Part shown: positions 17,951-27,569 of the stretch, piece after piece
How positions within the stretch are numbered: position 1 is the stretch's first letter
Layout: every line of letters begins with the position of its first letter
Assembly (NCBI GenBank): GCA_024279715.1
Contig: JAJRRH010000197.1
Location: 1-38,285, forward strand
From: Bacteroidota bacterium
GTDB taxonomy: Bacteria > Bacteroidota > Bacteroidia > Flavobacteriales_D > JABDKJ01
Length of the DNA stretch: 38,285 nucleotides
Reading direction: 5' to 3'
Translations under genes and position numbers: made by a program
The notes under the pieces: model-generated
Database searches by the model: none
What the model was told of the DNA's origin: nothing
What the model saw: the letters and a program-made list of their open reading frames with translations, nothing else

Positions 17951-19291
17951 CTACTCCTTTAATTCAAAATCATCAAGAAAACCAGTATTGAAGTTACCCG
18001 CTCTGAAATCCTCATTGTTGAGTAATTGAATATGAAAAGGGATGGTCGTTTTTACTCCTTCAATAATGTATTCATTCAGAGCTCTTAACATTTTACTAAT
18101 AGCTTCTTCTCTTGTCTGAGCAACAGTAATTAGTTTAGCAATCATACTGTCATAATGAGGTGGAATAGTGTATCCAGAATAGACATGTGTGTCAATTCGT
18201 ACACCATGTCCACCAGGGGCATGATAAGTCGTAATCTTACCAGGGCTTGGACGCCAATCGTTAAATGGGTCTTCAGCGTTTATCCTACATTGAATGGAAT
18301 GTTTCGTTGGGAAATAGTCCATTCCGCTAATTTTAATTCCAGCAGCTACCTTTATCTGTTCTTGAACCAAATCGTGGTCAATAACCTCTTCGGTAATAGT
18401 GTGCTCCACTTGTAGCCTTGTATTCATTTCCATAAAATAGAAATTCCGATCCTTATCCACAAGGAATTCTACTGTGCCTACGCCTTCATATTTCACGGCG
18501 CTAGCCGCTTTTACTGCTGCATCCCCCATGGCTTTTCTTAATTTGTCCGTCATGAAAGGGGAAGGAGTTTCTTCTACTAATTTCTGATGTCTCCTTTGAA
18601 TGCTACAATCTCTTTCACTTAGATGGCAATAGTTACCATGGCTATCACCCACAATTTGTATTTCGATATGTCTAGGGTCTACGATGAATTTCTCCATATA
18701 CATGTCATCATTTCCAAAAGCGGCTTTGGCTTCTCTACGTGTGGTTTTCCATGCTTCTTTGAGATCCTTGTCCGAATTGCAAACTTTCATCCCCTTGCCT
18801 CCGCCACCAGCAGTGGCTTTAAGCATTATGGGATATTTAATTTTTTTGGCAGCTTTTTTGGCATCTTCAAATGAAGAAACGATCCCGTCTGTACCGGGTA
18901 CAGTAGGTACGCCAGCCTTTTTCATCGTTTTGATAGCAGTGGCTTTATCCCCCATTTTGGAAATCATATCGGGTGATGCGCCAATAAATTTAATGCCATT
19001 TTCTTCACATATCTTAGAGAATTTAGCATTCTCAGATAAAAAACCATATCCTGGGTGAATAGCATCTACATTGGTGATCTCCGCTGCTGCAATAATAGCA
19101 GGTATGTGGAGGTAAGAATCTGTACTAGAGGCAGGGCCGATGCATACCGCTTCGTCTGCAAATCTTACATGTAAGCTCTCCTCGTCCGCTTTCGAATATA
19201 CCGCAACTGTCTTTATCCCCATTTCGTGGCACGTACGAATAATTCTTAGGGCAATTTCACCTCTATTGGCTATTAGTATTTTCTTGAACAT
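17951..19291 (-). CDS. accC: Acetyl-CoA carboxylase, biotin carboxylase subunit
   Basis: ATP-dependent carboxylation of the biotin on AccB, the first half-reaction of malonyl-CoA synthesis. The 446 residues begin [20 protein letters not shown], the biotin carboxylase N-domain. The ATP-grasp part contains the Gly-rich loop [13 protein letters not shown], the [23 protein letters not shown] segment and the catalytic [14 protein letters not shown] (Glu, Asn, Arg). The C-terminal domain includes [17 protein letters not shown]. The length equals that of E. coli AccC (449). It starts 39 bases after accB and is surely cotranscribed with it. Confidence 0.97.
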   Translation of the reverse strand: MFKKILIANRGEIALRIIRTCHEMGIKTVAVYSKADEESLHVRFADEAVCIGPASSTDSYLHIPAIIAAAEITNVDAIHPGYGFLSENAKFSKICEENGIKFIGASPDMISKMGDKATAIKTMKKAGVPTVPGTDGIVSSFEDAKKAAKKIKYPIMLKATAGGGGKGMKVCNSDKDLKEAWKTTRREAKAAFGNDDMYMEKFIVDPRHIEIQIVGDSHGNYCHLSERDCSIQRRHQKLVEETPSPFMTDKLRKAMGDAAVKAASAVKYEGVGTVEFLVDKDRNFYFMEMNTRLQVEHTITEEVIDHDLVQEQIKVAAGIKISGMDYFPTKHSIQCRINAEDPFNDWRPSPGKITTYHAPGGHGVRIDTHVYSGYTIPPHYDSMIAKLITVAQTREEAISKMLRALNEYIIEGVKTTIPFHIQLLNNEDFRAGNFNTGFLDDFELKE

Positions 19292-19330
19292 ATATTCCCT
19301 GTACTTTTTATTATTGATTAAGCAAATAGA

Positions 19331-19834
19331 CTATGAAGGATCCACTAAGAATAATGGCTGATCATATTCAACAGGCGTAGAGTCATCGATAAGCACCTTT
19401 ACAATTTTACCAGTAATCTCTGATTCAATTTCATTGAATAGTTTCATGGCTTCTACAATACATACTGTCGTGCCAGGTTTGATATTGTCTCCTACTCCCA
19501 CAAATGGATCATCGTCTGGACTAGCTGATCGATAGAATGTGCCAATGATTGGTGACTTCACAGTGATATACTTATCTTCTTCTGATACCGCAGGCGCAGC
19601 AACGTTAGGAGCTTGTGGAGCGACGGCAACAGGTACTTCTTGATGAGGTGGTGTGATTGCTACTGGCGCCATATTGATAGGCATCTGAGCAGGCATCGTT
19701 ATTATTTCTCTGTGTTTCTTCGACTGTTTCTCTTTTTTGATGGTTATCTTGAAATCATCTTTCTCAATATCCACTTGAGTGACAGCACTTTTAGAGATGA
19801 ATTTAATTAGGTCTTGAATTTCTTTGAGGTTCAT
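19331..19834 (-). CDS. accB: Acetyl-CoA carboxylase, biotin carboxyl carrier protein
   Basis: Carries the biotin that moves CO2 from AccC to the carboxyltransferase AccAD. The 167 residues have three parts. The first is an N-terminal helix-rich segment (MNLKEIQDLIKFISKSAVTQ). The second is a Pro/Ala/Val-rich flexible linker (about 48-82). The third is the biotinyl domain at about 88-167, with the modified lysine Lys131 in VEAMKLFNEIESE and the thumb-region sequence SPIIGTFYRSASPDDDPF. The gene order accB-accC is standard. A 233-base gap separates it from fabH, so it may have its own promoter, although no clean -7 box is visible. Confidence 0.97.
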   Translation of the reverse strand: MNLKEIQDLIKFISKSAVTQVDIEKDDFKITIKKEKQSKKHREIITMPAQMPINMAPVAITPPHQEVPVAVAPQAPNVAAPAVSEEDKYITVKSPIIGTFYRSASPDDDPFVGVGDNIKPGTTVCIVEAMKLFNEIESEITGKIVKVLIDDSTPVEYDQPLFLVDPS

Positions 19835-20019
19835 AAAATCTTTGGTTTTAATTCTCTTACTTGTAAGTAAAAGTAAAAAATAAATTGGATTGAATCGCTA
19901 CAAATAAAGAAAATAGTAGCAATTGTTAATAACAAGCGTTTTATTAATACTAAAGTAACATTGTGGACTACTTAACCTGAAAAAATTCATTAATTTTTCA
20001 GCGATTAAGTAACACCTGC

Positions 20020-20050
20020 AAATTTGGGATTTTTCAAACAGCCAAATTTG
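20020..20050. other. 9-bp inverted repeat downstream of fabH
   Basis: CAAATTTGG (20020-20028) and CCAAATTTG (20042-20050) are perfect inverted arms around a 13-base A/T-rich loop, 18 bases past the fabH stop. No T-run follows on the minus strand. The flanking words GGGATTTTTC/AAACAGCC and AATCGGGTTA resemble the hairpin region at 13855-13905, which suggests a degenerate dispersed element. A second weak hairpin, CTGAAAAA/TTTTTCAG, lies at about 19978-20002. Confidence 0.35.
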
Positions 20051-20067
20051 AATGTTTCTAAATCGGG

Positions 20068-21063
20068 TTAAGAGTCATACGCCCACTTAATATATACGGA
20101 TCCCCATGTGAACCCTCCACCAAATGCAGCAAGAATGATATTGTCGCCTTTTTTTAATTTCTTCTCCCATTCCCAAAGACATAAGGGGATTGTGCCACTG
20201 GTCGTGTTGCCATACTTTTCAATATTTATCATCACTTTGTTTGGGTCAATTCCCATTCTTCTGCCAGTAGCATCGATTATTCTTAGATTGGCTTGATGTG
20301 GAACTAGCCATGCGACATCATCCGAACTAAGATCATTGTCTTCCATGATTTCGGCAGCGACATCCGCCATCTTGGTGACTGCGTATTTAAATACTGTCTT
20401 GCCATCTTGATAAGCGTAATGCTCTCTGTTCTTAACAGTTTCAAGTGTTGGTGGTTTTACAGATCCTCCCGCAGTTTGATATAAAAAATTTCTTCCCACA
20501 CCATCAGATCGCATAATAGAATCCTTAACGCCATAACCTTCTGTGTCCGGTTGAAGTAATACCGCTCCCGCACCATCACCAAAGATAATGCAAGTAGCTC
20601 GGTCTTCATAATTAGTAATAGCAGACATCTTATCTGCTCCAACCACGATGACATTCTTGTACTTTCCAGTTTCGATAAACTGCGAAGCTGTGCCAAGGGC
20701 AAATAGGAATCCCGAGCATGCTGCATTTATATCAAAGCTCAATGCATTTTTAATACCTACTTTATCGCAAACGATAGTCGCTGTGGCAGGAAAAACATGA
20801 TCTCCAGTCACCGTTGCTACAATTAGAAGGTCGATGTCTTCAGGCTTGAGTTTTGTCTTTTTAAGCAGATCAATGACACAAGGGGTGGCAAGGTCAGAAG
20901 TGCCTTTACCTTCTCCTTTTAAAATTCTCCTTTCTTTAATTCCAGTACGACTTACGATCCATTCATCATTCGTATCCACCATGGTTTCAAGTTCTGCATT
21001 GGTCAATACATAATCTGGAACATATCCGCTAACGCCTTTTATAGCTGCTGTTATTGCTTTCAT
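20068..21063 (-). CDS. fabH: 3-oxoacyl-ACP synthase III (FabH)
   Basis: Starts each fatty acid by condensing an acyl-CoA with malonyl-ACP. The 331 residues contain the full Cys-His-Asn triad: Cys116 in [13 protein letters not shown], His256 in [11 protein letters not shown] and Asn286 in [11 protein letters not shown]. The N-terminus ([19 protein letters not shown]) and [17 protein letters not shown] are typical. Start ATG 21063. It lies between rpmF and accB-accC on the same strand, but a terminator separates it from rpmF. The usual neighbour plsX is absent. Confidence 0.97.
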   Translation of the reverse strand: MKAITAAIKGVSGYVPDYVLTNAELETMVDTNDEWIVSRTGIKERRILKGEGKGTSDLATPCVIDLLKKTKLKPEDIDLLIVATVTGDHVFPATATIVCDKVGIKNALSFDINAACSGFLFALGTASQFIETGKYKNVIVVGADKMSAITNYEDRATCIIFGDGAGAVLLQPDTEGYGVKDSIMRSDGVGRNFLYQTAGGSVKPPTLETVKNREHYAYQDGKTVFKYAVTKMADVAAEIMEDNDLSSDDVAWLVPHQANLRIIDATGRRMGIDPNKVMINIEKYGNTTSGTIPLCLWEWEKKLKKGDNIILAAFGGGFTWGSVYIKWAYDS

Positions 21064-21152
21064 TTGTGATTTAGTTTTCCTTGTAAATGTAAATAGATGC
21101 TTAGCTATTGCAATAGTAAAGCAATTTATCCCAAAAAGAACATGCTAAGAAC

Positions 21153-21185
21153 AAAAAAGGGCAGCATGTTATTCACAATGCCACC
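21153..21185 (-). terminator. Rho-independent terminator after yceD-rpmF
   Basis: On the minus strand GGTGGCAT-tgtgaataac-ATGCTGCC forms an 8-bp stem (two G-U pairs; 21185-21160) followed by CTTTTTTG. It comes about 70 bases after the rpmF stop. On the plus strand the same hairpin is also followed by T6, so it could work in both directions. It sets rpmF apart from fabH. Confidence 0.65.
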
Positions 21186-21254
21186 TTTTTTATACGGTGT
21201 ATGCGTAATTTAGAAATCTACGCAATATATCTTTTTGGAAAATAATAAGATGAA

Positions 21255-21443
21255 TTAAGCTTCCGCTTTTTCCATCACTACCTTTCCACGGTAGTATAAT
21301 TTCCCTTCATACCAATGCGCTCTGTGCATTAGATGAGGCTCGCCAGTAGTTTGGCAAGTTAGCACATGCGGCGTATTCGCCTTGTAGTGCGTTCTTCTTT
21401 TGTCTCTTCTCGTGGTCGACTGACGTCTCTTAGGATGTGCCAT
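21255..21443 (-). CDS. rpmF: Large ribosomal subunit protein bL32, cysteine-poor form
   Basis: A 62-residue ribosomal protein beginning [21 protein letters not shown], the classic bL32 N-terminus. The zinc-binding forms have two Cys pairs. Here only one Cys remains (Cys30 in [17 protein letters not shown]), with [22 protein letters not shown] in place of the zinc knuckle, so it is a zinc-independent (C-minus-like) form. It starts one base after the yceD stop and must be translated from the same message. Confidence 0.95.
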   Translation of the reverse strand: MAHPKRRQSTTRRDKRRTHYKANTPHVLTCQTTGEPHLMHRAHWYEGKLYYRGKVVMEKAEA

Positions 21444-21444
21444 A

Positions 21445-21969
21445 TTACCTTTGTTTTAATTTTTTTAATGCTTCCCAACGGGGATCTATTTCTTCTGTTT
21501 CTTCATTTCTTACAGACCACTCTTCAAGTTGATTTAATACCTCTTGATCGCAATCATCTGACTCGTGTGACCTCTTCAGCGGTAAAGTTAAGATAATCAT
21601 CTCATAAAAAAAGCTAGCAACATTAATGATTGATTCAGAAATAGACATGTAAATTATCTCTTCACTTTTAGAATCAATGTCTCTGCCGCTAAATTTCACC
21701 ACAACCTTTTCGGTGCATTCTACAGGGAGTTGAAATGGCGCTGTACAGCGGTCACAATCAAACCCAATAGTGCCATGAAGATCAAAATTCATCTTCATGT
21801 AGGTGCTCTCTTTTCGCAATGTTAAATTTCCCTTTGCGCTGATGTCGTTAAAATCAGTGTAGTCGTAAAAATCAAAGATCTCTCTCCCTATTTCAAATTG
21901 AAATTGATGTTCGCCTTCTTGTAAGGCTTCAAAAGCAATATCAAATTCTTTTAGCTTTTTCAATTCCAA
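21445..21969 (-). CDS. yceD: YceD/DUF177 family protein
   Basis: A 174-residue protein of the DUF177 family, whose genes nearly always precede rpmF; family members have been linked to 23S rRNA accumulation in other organisms. The conserved core is [15 protein letters not shown] (CxxC at about residues 77-80), and the C-terminal [16 protein letters not shown] is the usual PRW ending. The best start is TTG at 21969 ([11 protein letters not shown] follows), because there is no upstream in-frame ATG. The -7 box TACCTTTG is about 17 bases upstream, so the leader is very short. rpmF follows after one base. Confidence 0.9.
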   Translation of the reverse strand: MELKKLKEFDIAFEALQEGEHQFQFEIGREIFDFYDYTDFNDISAKGNLTLRKESTYMKMNFDLHGTIGFDCDRCTAPFQLPVECTEKVVVKFSGRDIDSKSEEIIYMSISESIINVASFFYEMIILTLPLKRSHESDDCDQEVLNQLEEWSVRNEETEEIDPRWEALKKLKQR

Positions 21970-21985
21970 TAAAAAATTCGGGCTG

Positions 21986-21993
21986 CAAAGGTA
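21986..21993 (-). promoter_or_regulatory. Candidate -7 box TACCTTTG for yceD-rpmF
   Basis: An exact TANNTTTG match on the minus strand (21993-21986), in the divergent yceD/pepA gap. The -33 part is not clear. A near-match TACCTTTA lies further up at about 22057-22064. Confidence 0.45.
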
Positions 21994-22087
21994 GAAAAAT
22001 TGTTTTACTATTCCTACCGAATGCAGTAATTGTTCGTTTTCGAGTTATTACTGTGTAAAGGTAGTCCAAATTAGTCTATTTTTCCAC

Positions 22088-22095
22088 TACATTTG
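22088..22095 (+). promoter_or_regulatory. Candidate -7 box TACATTTG for pepA
   Basis: An exact TANNTTTG match 21 bases before the pepA ATG (22117), divergent from the yceD box. No TTTG at -33 was found. Confidence 0.45.
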
Positions 22096-22116
22096 CCCAC
22101 TTAATTACAAAACATC

Positions 22117-23547
22117 ATGATGAACACCAGTATCAAGGAAATAAAAAAGGAAGAAAAGAAGACGACGACAATTTATATTATTGATAAGATATCATATATT
22201 AGTAAGTTAGGTCTCAGTCCAAAGGCCGTGAAGTATGGTAGAGATCAACTGAAAGCAAAAAACTCGATGGTGTCTCTAAACTTGATGGATAGGCATGTTT
22301 TTGTAGTGTTAAGCGGTGAGAAAATGCCAAATGATTATTTGGAGCAATTGAGAGTCAATGGAAGTAAAGTGTGCGACACTGTCAATCTATTGAAAATAAA
22401 CGAAGTACAAGTCGTAGGTTTTACGTCAGAAAAAGTCATTGCTTTTGTGGAGGGCATGGCGCTTGCAAACTATCAATTTCTGAAATATTTCAACGATAAG
22501 AAGGAACGTAAGAACAGCCTATCAGTGATAAAGGTTTTGAGCGAGTCGACAAAGCCAGGAGCGATTTCTACTCTCAAAGCTATTATCGAAGGGGTGTGTC
22601 ATGCACGGGATCTTGTCAATGAACCCTTTTCTTTTCTCACAGCAACGCAATTGGCTAGTGAGATTACAAAGCTAGGTAAGAGCGCCAAGTTCAAGGTAGA
22701 CGTGCTGACAAAGAAGAAAATAGAATCCTTAAAAATGGGAGGACTTTTGGCTGTGAATAAGGGGAGTATCGATCCTCCAACATTCTCAATTCTAGAGTGG
22801 AAACCAAAGAAAATTAATAATAAAAAGCCAATTGTTCTAGTTGGAAAGGGCGTGGTGTATGATACGGGTGGATTGAGTCTTAAACCTACAGCAAACTCAA
22901 TGGATCTTATGAAAAGTGATATGGGAGGTGCTGCCATGATGATAGGCACGATGTATGCTATTGCTAAAGCTAAATTACCGATTCATGTTATTGCTTTGAT
23001 TCCCGCAACAGATAATCGTCCGAGTGGAAATGCGTATGCGCCGGGAGATGTAATTACAATGCACAGTGGAAAGACTGTAGAGGTTCTTAATACCGATGCC
23101 GAAGGACGTATGTTGTTGGCAGATGCACTTAGTTTTGCTAAAAAGTATAAGCCTGAATTAGTGATAGACAGTGCTACGCTAACCGGAGCAGCAATACGTG
23201 CTATTGGAATCAAGGCCAGTTGTATCATGGGTACTGCTAATGACAAGGTGTTTGAGCAGATTGAAAAAAGTGGTTTTCGAACCCATGAAAGAGTGGTCAG
23301 AATGCCATTTTGGGATGACTTTGGGGATGATATTAAGTCTGATATTGCAGACATTAAAAACCTTGGAGGGCCATACGCTGGGCAGATTACGGCTGGAAAA
23401 TTTCTAGAGCACTTTGTGGATTATCCATGGGTACATATTGATATTGCTGGACCAGCATTTATAAGTGCTAGAGATACTTATCGTACAAAATGGGCGACAG
23501 GAGTAGGGGTGAGATTATTGTTTGATTTCCTTTCTGAGAATGTATAG
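22117..23547 (+). CDS. pepA: Leucyl aminopeptidase (M17 family)
   Basis: Di-zinc exopeptidase that removes N-terminal residues, usually a cytosolic hexamer. The 476 residues hold a variable N-domain (about 1-150) and the M17 catalytic domain. All metal ligands and catalytic residues are visible: Lys244 and Asp249 in VGKGVVYDTGGLSLKP, Lys256, Asp268 in MKSDMGGAA, and Asp327, Glu329 and Arg331 in the NTDAEGRMLLADAL signature. The start is ATG 22117, with a second ATG directly after it. Its last 8 bases overlap the pdxA start, so the two are translationally coupled. Some PepA proteins also bind DNA, but nothing here shows that. Confidence 0.95.
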   Translation: MMNTSIKEIKKEEKKTTTIYIIDKISYISKLGLSPKAVKYGRDQLKAKNSMVSLNLMDRHVFVVLSGEKMPNDYLEQLRVNGSKVCDTVNLLKINEVQVVGFTSEKVIAFVEGMALANYQFLKYFNDKKERKNSLSVIKVLSESTKPGAISTLKAIIEGVCHARDLVNEPFSFLTATQLASEITKLGKSAKFKVDVLTKKKIESLKMGGLLAVNKGSIDPPTFSILEWKPKKINNKKPIVLVGKGVVYDTGGLSLKPTANSMDLMKSDMGGAAMMIGTMYAIAKAKLPIHVIALIPATDNRPSGNAYAPGDVITMHSGKTVEVLNTDAEGRMLLADALSFAKKYKPELVIDSATLTGAAIRAIGIKASCIMGTANDKVFEQIEKSGFRTHERVVRMPFWDDFGDDIKSDIADIKNLGGPYAGQITAGKFLEHFVDYPWVHIDIAGPAFISARDTYRTKWATGVGVRLLFDFLSENV

Positions 23548-24556
23548 TAAAAGTATAAGGGTCGGTATTTCTATGGGTGACCTTAATGGAATAGGACTGG
23601 AGGTGGTACTCAAAAGCTTTTCTAATCAAGACCTGTTGAGAGATATCACTCCTGTGGTCTATAGTTCTATGGGAGCTTGTGAATTCTATAAGCAGCTGCT
23701 GTCTTTAGATTCTATTAATTTTCATTCCATTGATTCTATGGGTAATATAAAGGATAACGTCATCAATGTGATGAATGTGTGGAAGGAGGATGTGAAAATA
23801 GAACCTGGTGTTCCAACGAAGATATCTGGACAGAAAGCTCTTCAGTCATTGCAGGTCGCTGTGGATGATCTCGTGAATAATCGAATAGATGTGTTGGTGA
23901 CAGCGCCTATCGATAAAAATAATATTCAGTCAAAAGACTTCAAATTCCCTGGACATACGGAATTTCTCGCCAAAACAGCTGGGGTAGAGGAGGCATTGAT
24001 GTTTCTTGTGGCGGATAATCTTCGTGTAGGAGTGCTGACAGGGCATATTCCATTATGTGAAGTAGCTAATAATGTTACGCAGCAAAAAATCATTGCCAAG
24101 TTAAGTCAAATGCACAAGAGTCTAAAAGGTGATTTTGGCATCAAACAGCCAAAAATTGCAGTACTTGGTTTGAATCCACATGCTGGCGATAATGGTTTGA
24201 TAGGAAAAGAAGATATAGAGATTATTGTTCCTGCTATTGAAGAAGCGAATATTCAAGGGATGGCGACCTTCGGACCGTTTGCCTCTGATGGACTTTTTGG
24301 ATCATTGGCATACAAAAAATATGATGGGATACTAGCCATGTATCACGATCAAGGTTTGATTCCGTTTAAGGTATTAGCATTTGATACTGGCGTTAATTTC
24401 ACGGCAGGCTTGCCTTTCGTACGAACATCACCAGATCATGGAACGGCATTTGACATCGCAGGGAAAAATTTAGCCAGTCCTACTTCTTTTAGGAATGCAG
24501 TCTATCTTGCTATTAAGGTTTTTAATACTAGAAAAATAGTATTTGAAGATAGCTGA
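23540..24556 (+). CDS. pdxA: 4-hydroxythreonine-4-phosphate dehydrogenase PdxA
   Basis: NAD-dependent oxidation in the DXP-dependent pathway to pyridoxal phosphate. The 338 residues begin SIRVGISMGDLNGIGLEVVLKSF (G-D-x-x-G-I-G motif). They contain the metal-binding histidines in FPGHTEFLA, MYHDQGLIPFK and TSPDHGTAFDIAGK. I chose ATG 23540 over an in-frame TTG at 23522, because family members start only a few residues before the VGISMGD strand. This start overlaps the pepA stop by 8 bases (ATGTATAG). In many Bacteroidota pdxA lies beside yceD-rpmF; here it is near them but divergent, with pepA in between. Confidence 0.95.
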   Translation: MYSKSIRVGISMGDLNGIGLEVVLKSFSNQDLLRDITPVVYSSMGACEFYKQLLSLDSINFHSIDSMGNIKDNVINVMNVWKEDVKIEPGVPTKISGQKALQSLQVAVDDLVNNRIDVLVTAPIDKNNIQSKDFKFPGHTEFLAKTAGVEEALMFLVADNLRVGVLTGHIPLCEVANNVTQQKIIAKLSQMHKSLKGDFGIKQPKIAVLGLNPHAGDNGLIGKEDIEIIVPAIEEANIQGMATFGPFASDGLFGSLAYKKYDGILAMYHDQGLIPFKVLAFDTGVNFTAGLPFVRTSPDHGTAFDIAGKNLASPTSFRNAVYLAIKVFNTRKIVFEDS

Positions 24557-24642
24557 ACAGGTGGGGAAAACCATAAAGACACTATTTCAATTCTCCAATA
24601 ATGGATTTCATAGGCTAGCATTGAAGCTTAGAAAACCAATAA

Positions 24643-26724
24643 CTAAAACTTATACCTCAATTGTAGTTTAATCTCAGATTTGGTGTCATCTTGTATCTCA
24701 TTTAATCCCGAGCTTATTTCTTCTCTGTCATTGTATATCCACTGACTCCAACGAACCCATAGGTCTAAATGTCTGCTGAATCGATATTTTGTACTCAAAT
24801 AATATCGGCTGCCTCGATTGGCATATCCCGGTATTGAAAAATAATATAACACATCATTTTCATAGGCATAGATCCTTGAATTGTAGCTGTCCGTGTCGAA
24901 CAATGCGTATCGAACGGCAAAAGAAAAAGGGGAGGATAAGGCTTTGTATATGACATCTTGATAGATTAAAAATCCACTTTCCTCTTCTCCATCAATCTTG
25001 TATTTCGTCCATTCCACACGACTTTTAAGACGAACCGATGGGTTTACTTTTGTAGAAATGTTAATTCTAAAATTATTTTGTGACCGTGGAACAACAAGGT
25101 CTATTGGTACTTCAAGAAGAGTGTTTCTAGGTTTGTTTCTTCTTCTATATCGAACATATAACTCCGTGCCTCTTTTGGGTTTCCATGCCAACTGAACGAT
25201 GCCTTCATGCCCTTGGGATGGGGCATCCACTTGGTATTTCAACCATGGGAATTCAAACCGGTCAAGGTAAGTGCTCAATGTCCATTTCAGACCAAACTTG
25301 GCTCGAAAACCAAGCAACAATCCTTTTTCATTGATAGTCTTTGAATTCTCCGCAACACCATTATTGTTTATTGTTCTGAAGTCTCTATCATAATGCCTGT
25401 ATAGCGCCACAGCAGTTAGATTCTTGTCCAGTGCTATAAGTAATCCTTGTACTCCACCAAGAGCACCATTATCTGCTCTACTTATTTCACCAAAGAGATT
25501 CATGTTCTTGTGCGTCCAATTGTAATCGAGGCCGGTCATTAAGTTTTTGTTAGTGGAAAATTCAAATTGATTGTACACACCAAGATTTCTTTCGAAATTA
25601 CCTTCGTATCCTGTGTAAGCTACTGTTGATCCAATGGAAAACAACCCTTTGCGATAGTTGATGTTCCCTGCAATCACCGTTTCTTGAATAGCATCTTTGT
25701 CAAAAATCTCATTTGGGGTTGCATGAAATCCAGACAGCTGTAGAGAGCTAAATACATTATCGATGTTATTGATTGTATCCGTCTTTAGGTTAGCGTCTAT
25801 TCTTTTCAAAGAACCAATCACGCTGACATTAAATTTACCAAGATCAAAAGTTGCACCCACACCACGTAGAAAAAGATTTTCATCCACGGAGGTGTATGGT
25901 CTTAGACCTCTAGCGTTTCTCTTAATGCTTAATAGGTCAATAGATTTACCAAATGCTTGTCCTGTCCATAGCGTCAGTCCTTGTCCGAATTGCGCATGAA
26001 AATCACCCACGATGACATTTTTTACGATACCATAGTCAGAAATAGCAAGGTGGGCAGAATAGAAGTCAAAACCATTTTTCTGACTGCCCTTGAAGAATTC
26101 CTCTCCTTGGTCTTTGTCGCCAGTGATTCCCCAGCTGACATGATTGAGGTATTTGAATCTATATCTGAAATATATTTTATCAGGACTACCAAGATATCTC
26201 CTATTCGGATTAGAAGCTAATTCTTGTTCGTCTATTGATGAAAAACCTTTTTGTTCTTCAATAGTTCTAATGTATCTAAGAAAAATATAGCTCTTGCCAT
26301 CTTTGATTGCCCGAGCCATATCAAATTGTGACCGATCGATATCGCCACTTATTTTCACAAATGGAAGTATGCTTTGAATAGTCTCGATATCAAATCCATC
26401 GATGGTTTGTAGCTCGTAGATGTTTAGTAGTTTGCCATTTTTTTGAAGGTGACTTTGTAGTGCATTGATCTGAATGTCATTCAGAAGATAAAGTTCCCGC
26501 AGTTCGTCAATGCTACAAGTATTAAGATTGAGTGGATGGTCATAGTACGTGTTGAGCGATTCAAAAAGTGTTGTATAGTCAATCTCCTCATCTTCCGTAT
26601 CAAATAGTTCTATACGAGATTCGATAATATCGTTTTTTACCTCTTCATCTTTTTTTTGCCCAAAAGTGACCATGGTCATATGGAGAGTGATAAATAAGAG
26701 AAATATTTTTCTCATCGTATTCAT
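24643..26724 (-). CDS. Helix-hairpin-helix domain fused to an outer-membrane beta-barrel
   Basis: A 693-residue exported protein of unknown function. A signal peptide (RKIFLLFITLHMTMVTFGQ, to about residue 23) and an acidic linker are followed by a ComEA-like helix-hairpin-helix pair at about 64-125 (LNLNTCSIDELRELYLLN and LLNIYELQTIDGFDIETIQS). From about 130 to the end the sequence is made of alternating aromatic/polar strands. Its last residues, KSEIKLQLRYKF, end in aromatic Phe as in outer-membrane barrels. HhH domains usually bind DNA, so this points to something at the cell surface or in the periplasm such as DNA uptake, but that is inference. Start ATG 26724 overlaps the upstream gene stop by four bases (ATGA). 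Confidence 0.8.
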   Translation of the reverse strand: MNTMRKIFLLFITLHMTMVTFGQKKDEEVKNDIIESRIELFDTEDEEIDYTTLFESLNTYYDHPLNLNTCSIDELRELYLLNDIQINALQSHLQKNGKLLNIYELQTIDGFDIETIQSILPFVKISGDIDRSQFDMARAIKDGKSYIFLRYIRTIEEQKGFSSIDEQELASNPNRRYLGSPDKIYFRYRFKYLNHVSWGITGDKDQGEEFFKGSQKNGFDFYSAHLAISDYGIVKNVIVGDFHAQFGQGLTLWTGQAFGKSIDLLSIKRNARGLRPYTSVDENLFLRGVGATFDLGKFNVSVIGSLKRIDANLKTDTINNIDNVFSSLQLSGFHATPNEIFDKDAIQETVIAGNINYRKGLFSIGSTVAYTGYEGNFERNLGVYNQFEFSTNKNLMTGLDYNWTHKNMNLFGEISRADNGALGGVQGLLIALDKNLTAVALYRHYDRDFRTINNNGVAENSKTINEKGLLLGFRAKFGLKWTLSTYLDRFEFPWLKYQVDAPSQGHEGIVQLAWKPKRGTELYVRYRRRNKPRNTLLEVPIDLVVPRSQNNFRINISTKVNPSVRLKSRVEWTKYKIDGEEESGFLIYQDVIYKALSSPFSFAVRYALFDTDSYNSRIYAYENDVLYYFSIPGYANRGSRYYLSTKYRFSRHLDLWVRWSQWIYNDREEISSGLNEIQDDTKSEIKLQLRYKF

Positions 26725-27551
26725 TCCCTTGAGGATTTACTTAAGGCGTAGGAGAGAGAGAGGTTTGGGCTGAATCCTAAAAGTTGATGATACCATACGG
26801 CAACATCTATTTTTAGTTTTTTGGTAGCATACCCAAAGCCAAAATTACTTTTGACAGGACCAGTGCCCGTTCCGCCTCTAAGAATTATATTTTCATTTAC
26901 GAGGTATTCTATTCCAGCATTAAAGATAAATTCAAAATCCGTAGCTTTTCGAACTTCCATGGCGACCATCACTTTTTTTGAAAACTGATATTGACTCCCT
27001 ATCTTAATGGTACTCATGATGTATTCATTAGGGTTCTCAGTAAGTGGAAGCCGAACTGGGTTAGTAATATGTGCCCCCATGGTTAGTTTGTCAGTGATAT
27101 TGGTAAGCAGACCTATCTCTCCCGATAGATTTGATCTGTTACCATATCTGCTAGGAAGTCGTAAGTTTTGATAATTCAATTGAATGCCTATGCGAATATT
27201 TTCACCGAGCAATCGGCCATACGAAATACCATATTTAGATTCTAAGAAATCTGAAAATCCATAGGTAGATGCAACAAATCCAAAAACACCAGATTTTGTG
27301 GGTAGAACGACAGCAAAGCTTTTGGTTGAAAGTTCTTTAAGGGCAAAGCGAGTTTCATAGGCTATTCCAGCTTCTATGGTCGTGAGGTCAGCCATGCCAG
27401 CTTGGTTGTTAAAGGAAGACCAAAGGTCAGTCAGTGTGGTTGAAACACCTCCTATTCCAGTACTTCTCGCACCAATTATATTTGCTTGACCAGACGCTTG
27501 GTGATGTGTACTGAATAGTACGATAAGAATTAAGATGGTTTTTATCTTCAT
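26721..27551 (-). CDS. PorV/PorQ-like outer-membrane protein, function unknown
   Basis: A 276-residue exported protein. The signal peptide (MKIKTILILIVLFSTHHQASGQ) is followed by ANIIGARSTGIGGVSTTLTDLWSSFNNQAGMADL. That arrangement (Ala/Gly-Ala-Arg ... NNPAG-like motif) is the N-terminal pattern of FadL/PorV-type barrels of Bacteroidota. The rest alternates strands, with a C-terminal LSYALSKSSRE. It overlaps the start of the HhH-barrel gene by four bases and follows purE by 18, so the three are likely one operon. PorV itself works in T9SS attachment; whether this paralog does is unknown. Confidence 0.7.
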   Translation of the reverse strand: MKIKTILILIVLFSTHHQASGQANIIGARSTGIGGVSTTLTDLWSSFNNQAGMADLTTIEAGIAYETRFALKELSTKSFAVVLPTKSGVFGFVASTYGFSDFLESKYGISYGRLLGENIRIGIQLNYQNLRLPSRYGNRSNLSGEIGLLTNITDKLTMGAHITNPVRLPLTENPNEYIMSTIKIGSQYQFSKKVMVAMEVRKATDFEFIFNAGIEYLVNENIILRGGTGTGPVKSNFGFGYATKKLKIDVAVWYHQLLGFSPNLSLSYALSKSSRE

Positions 27552-27569
27552 GAGCGGTCAGGTTTAAAA

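Noticed and set aside
22117-24556. The TTG at 23522 as the pdxA start
   Set aside because: It would overlap pepA by 26 bases and add six residues not expected before the first strand. ATG 23540 fits the family better.
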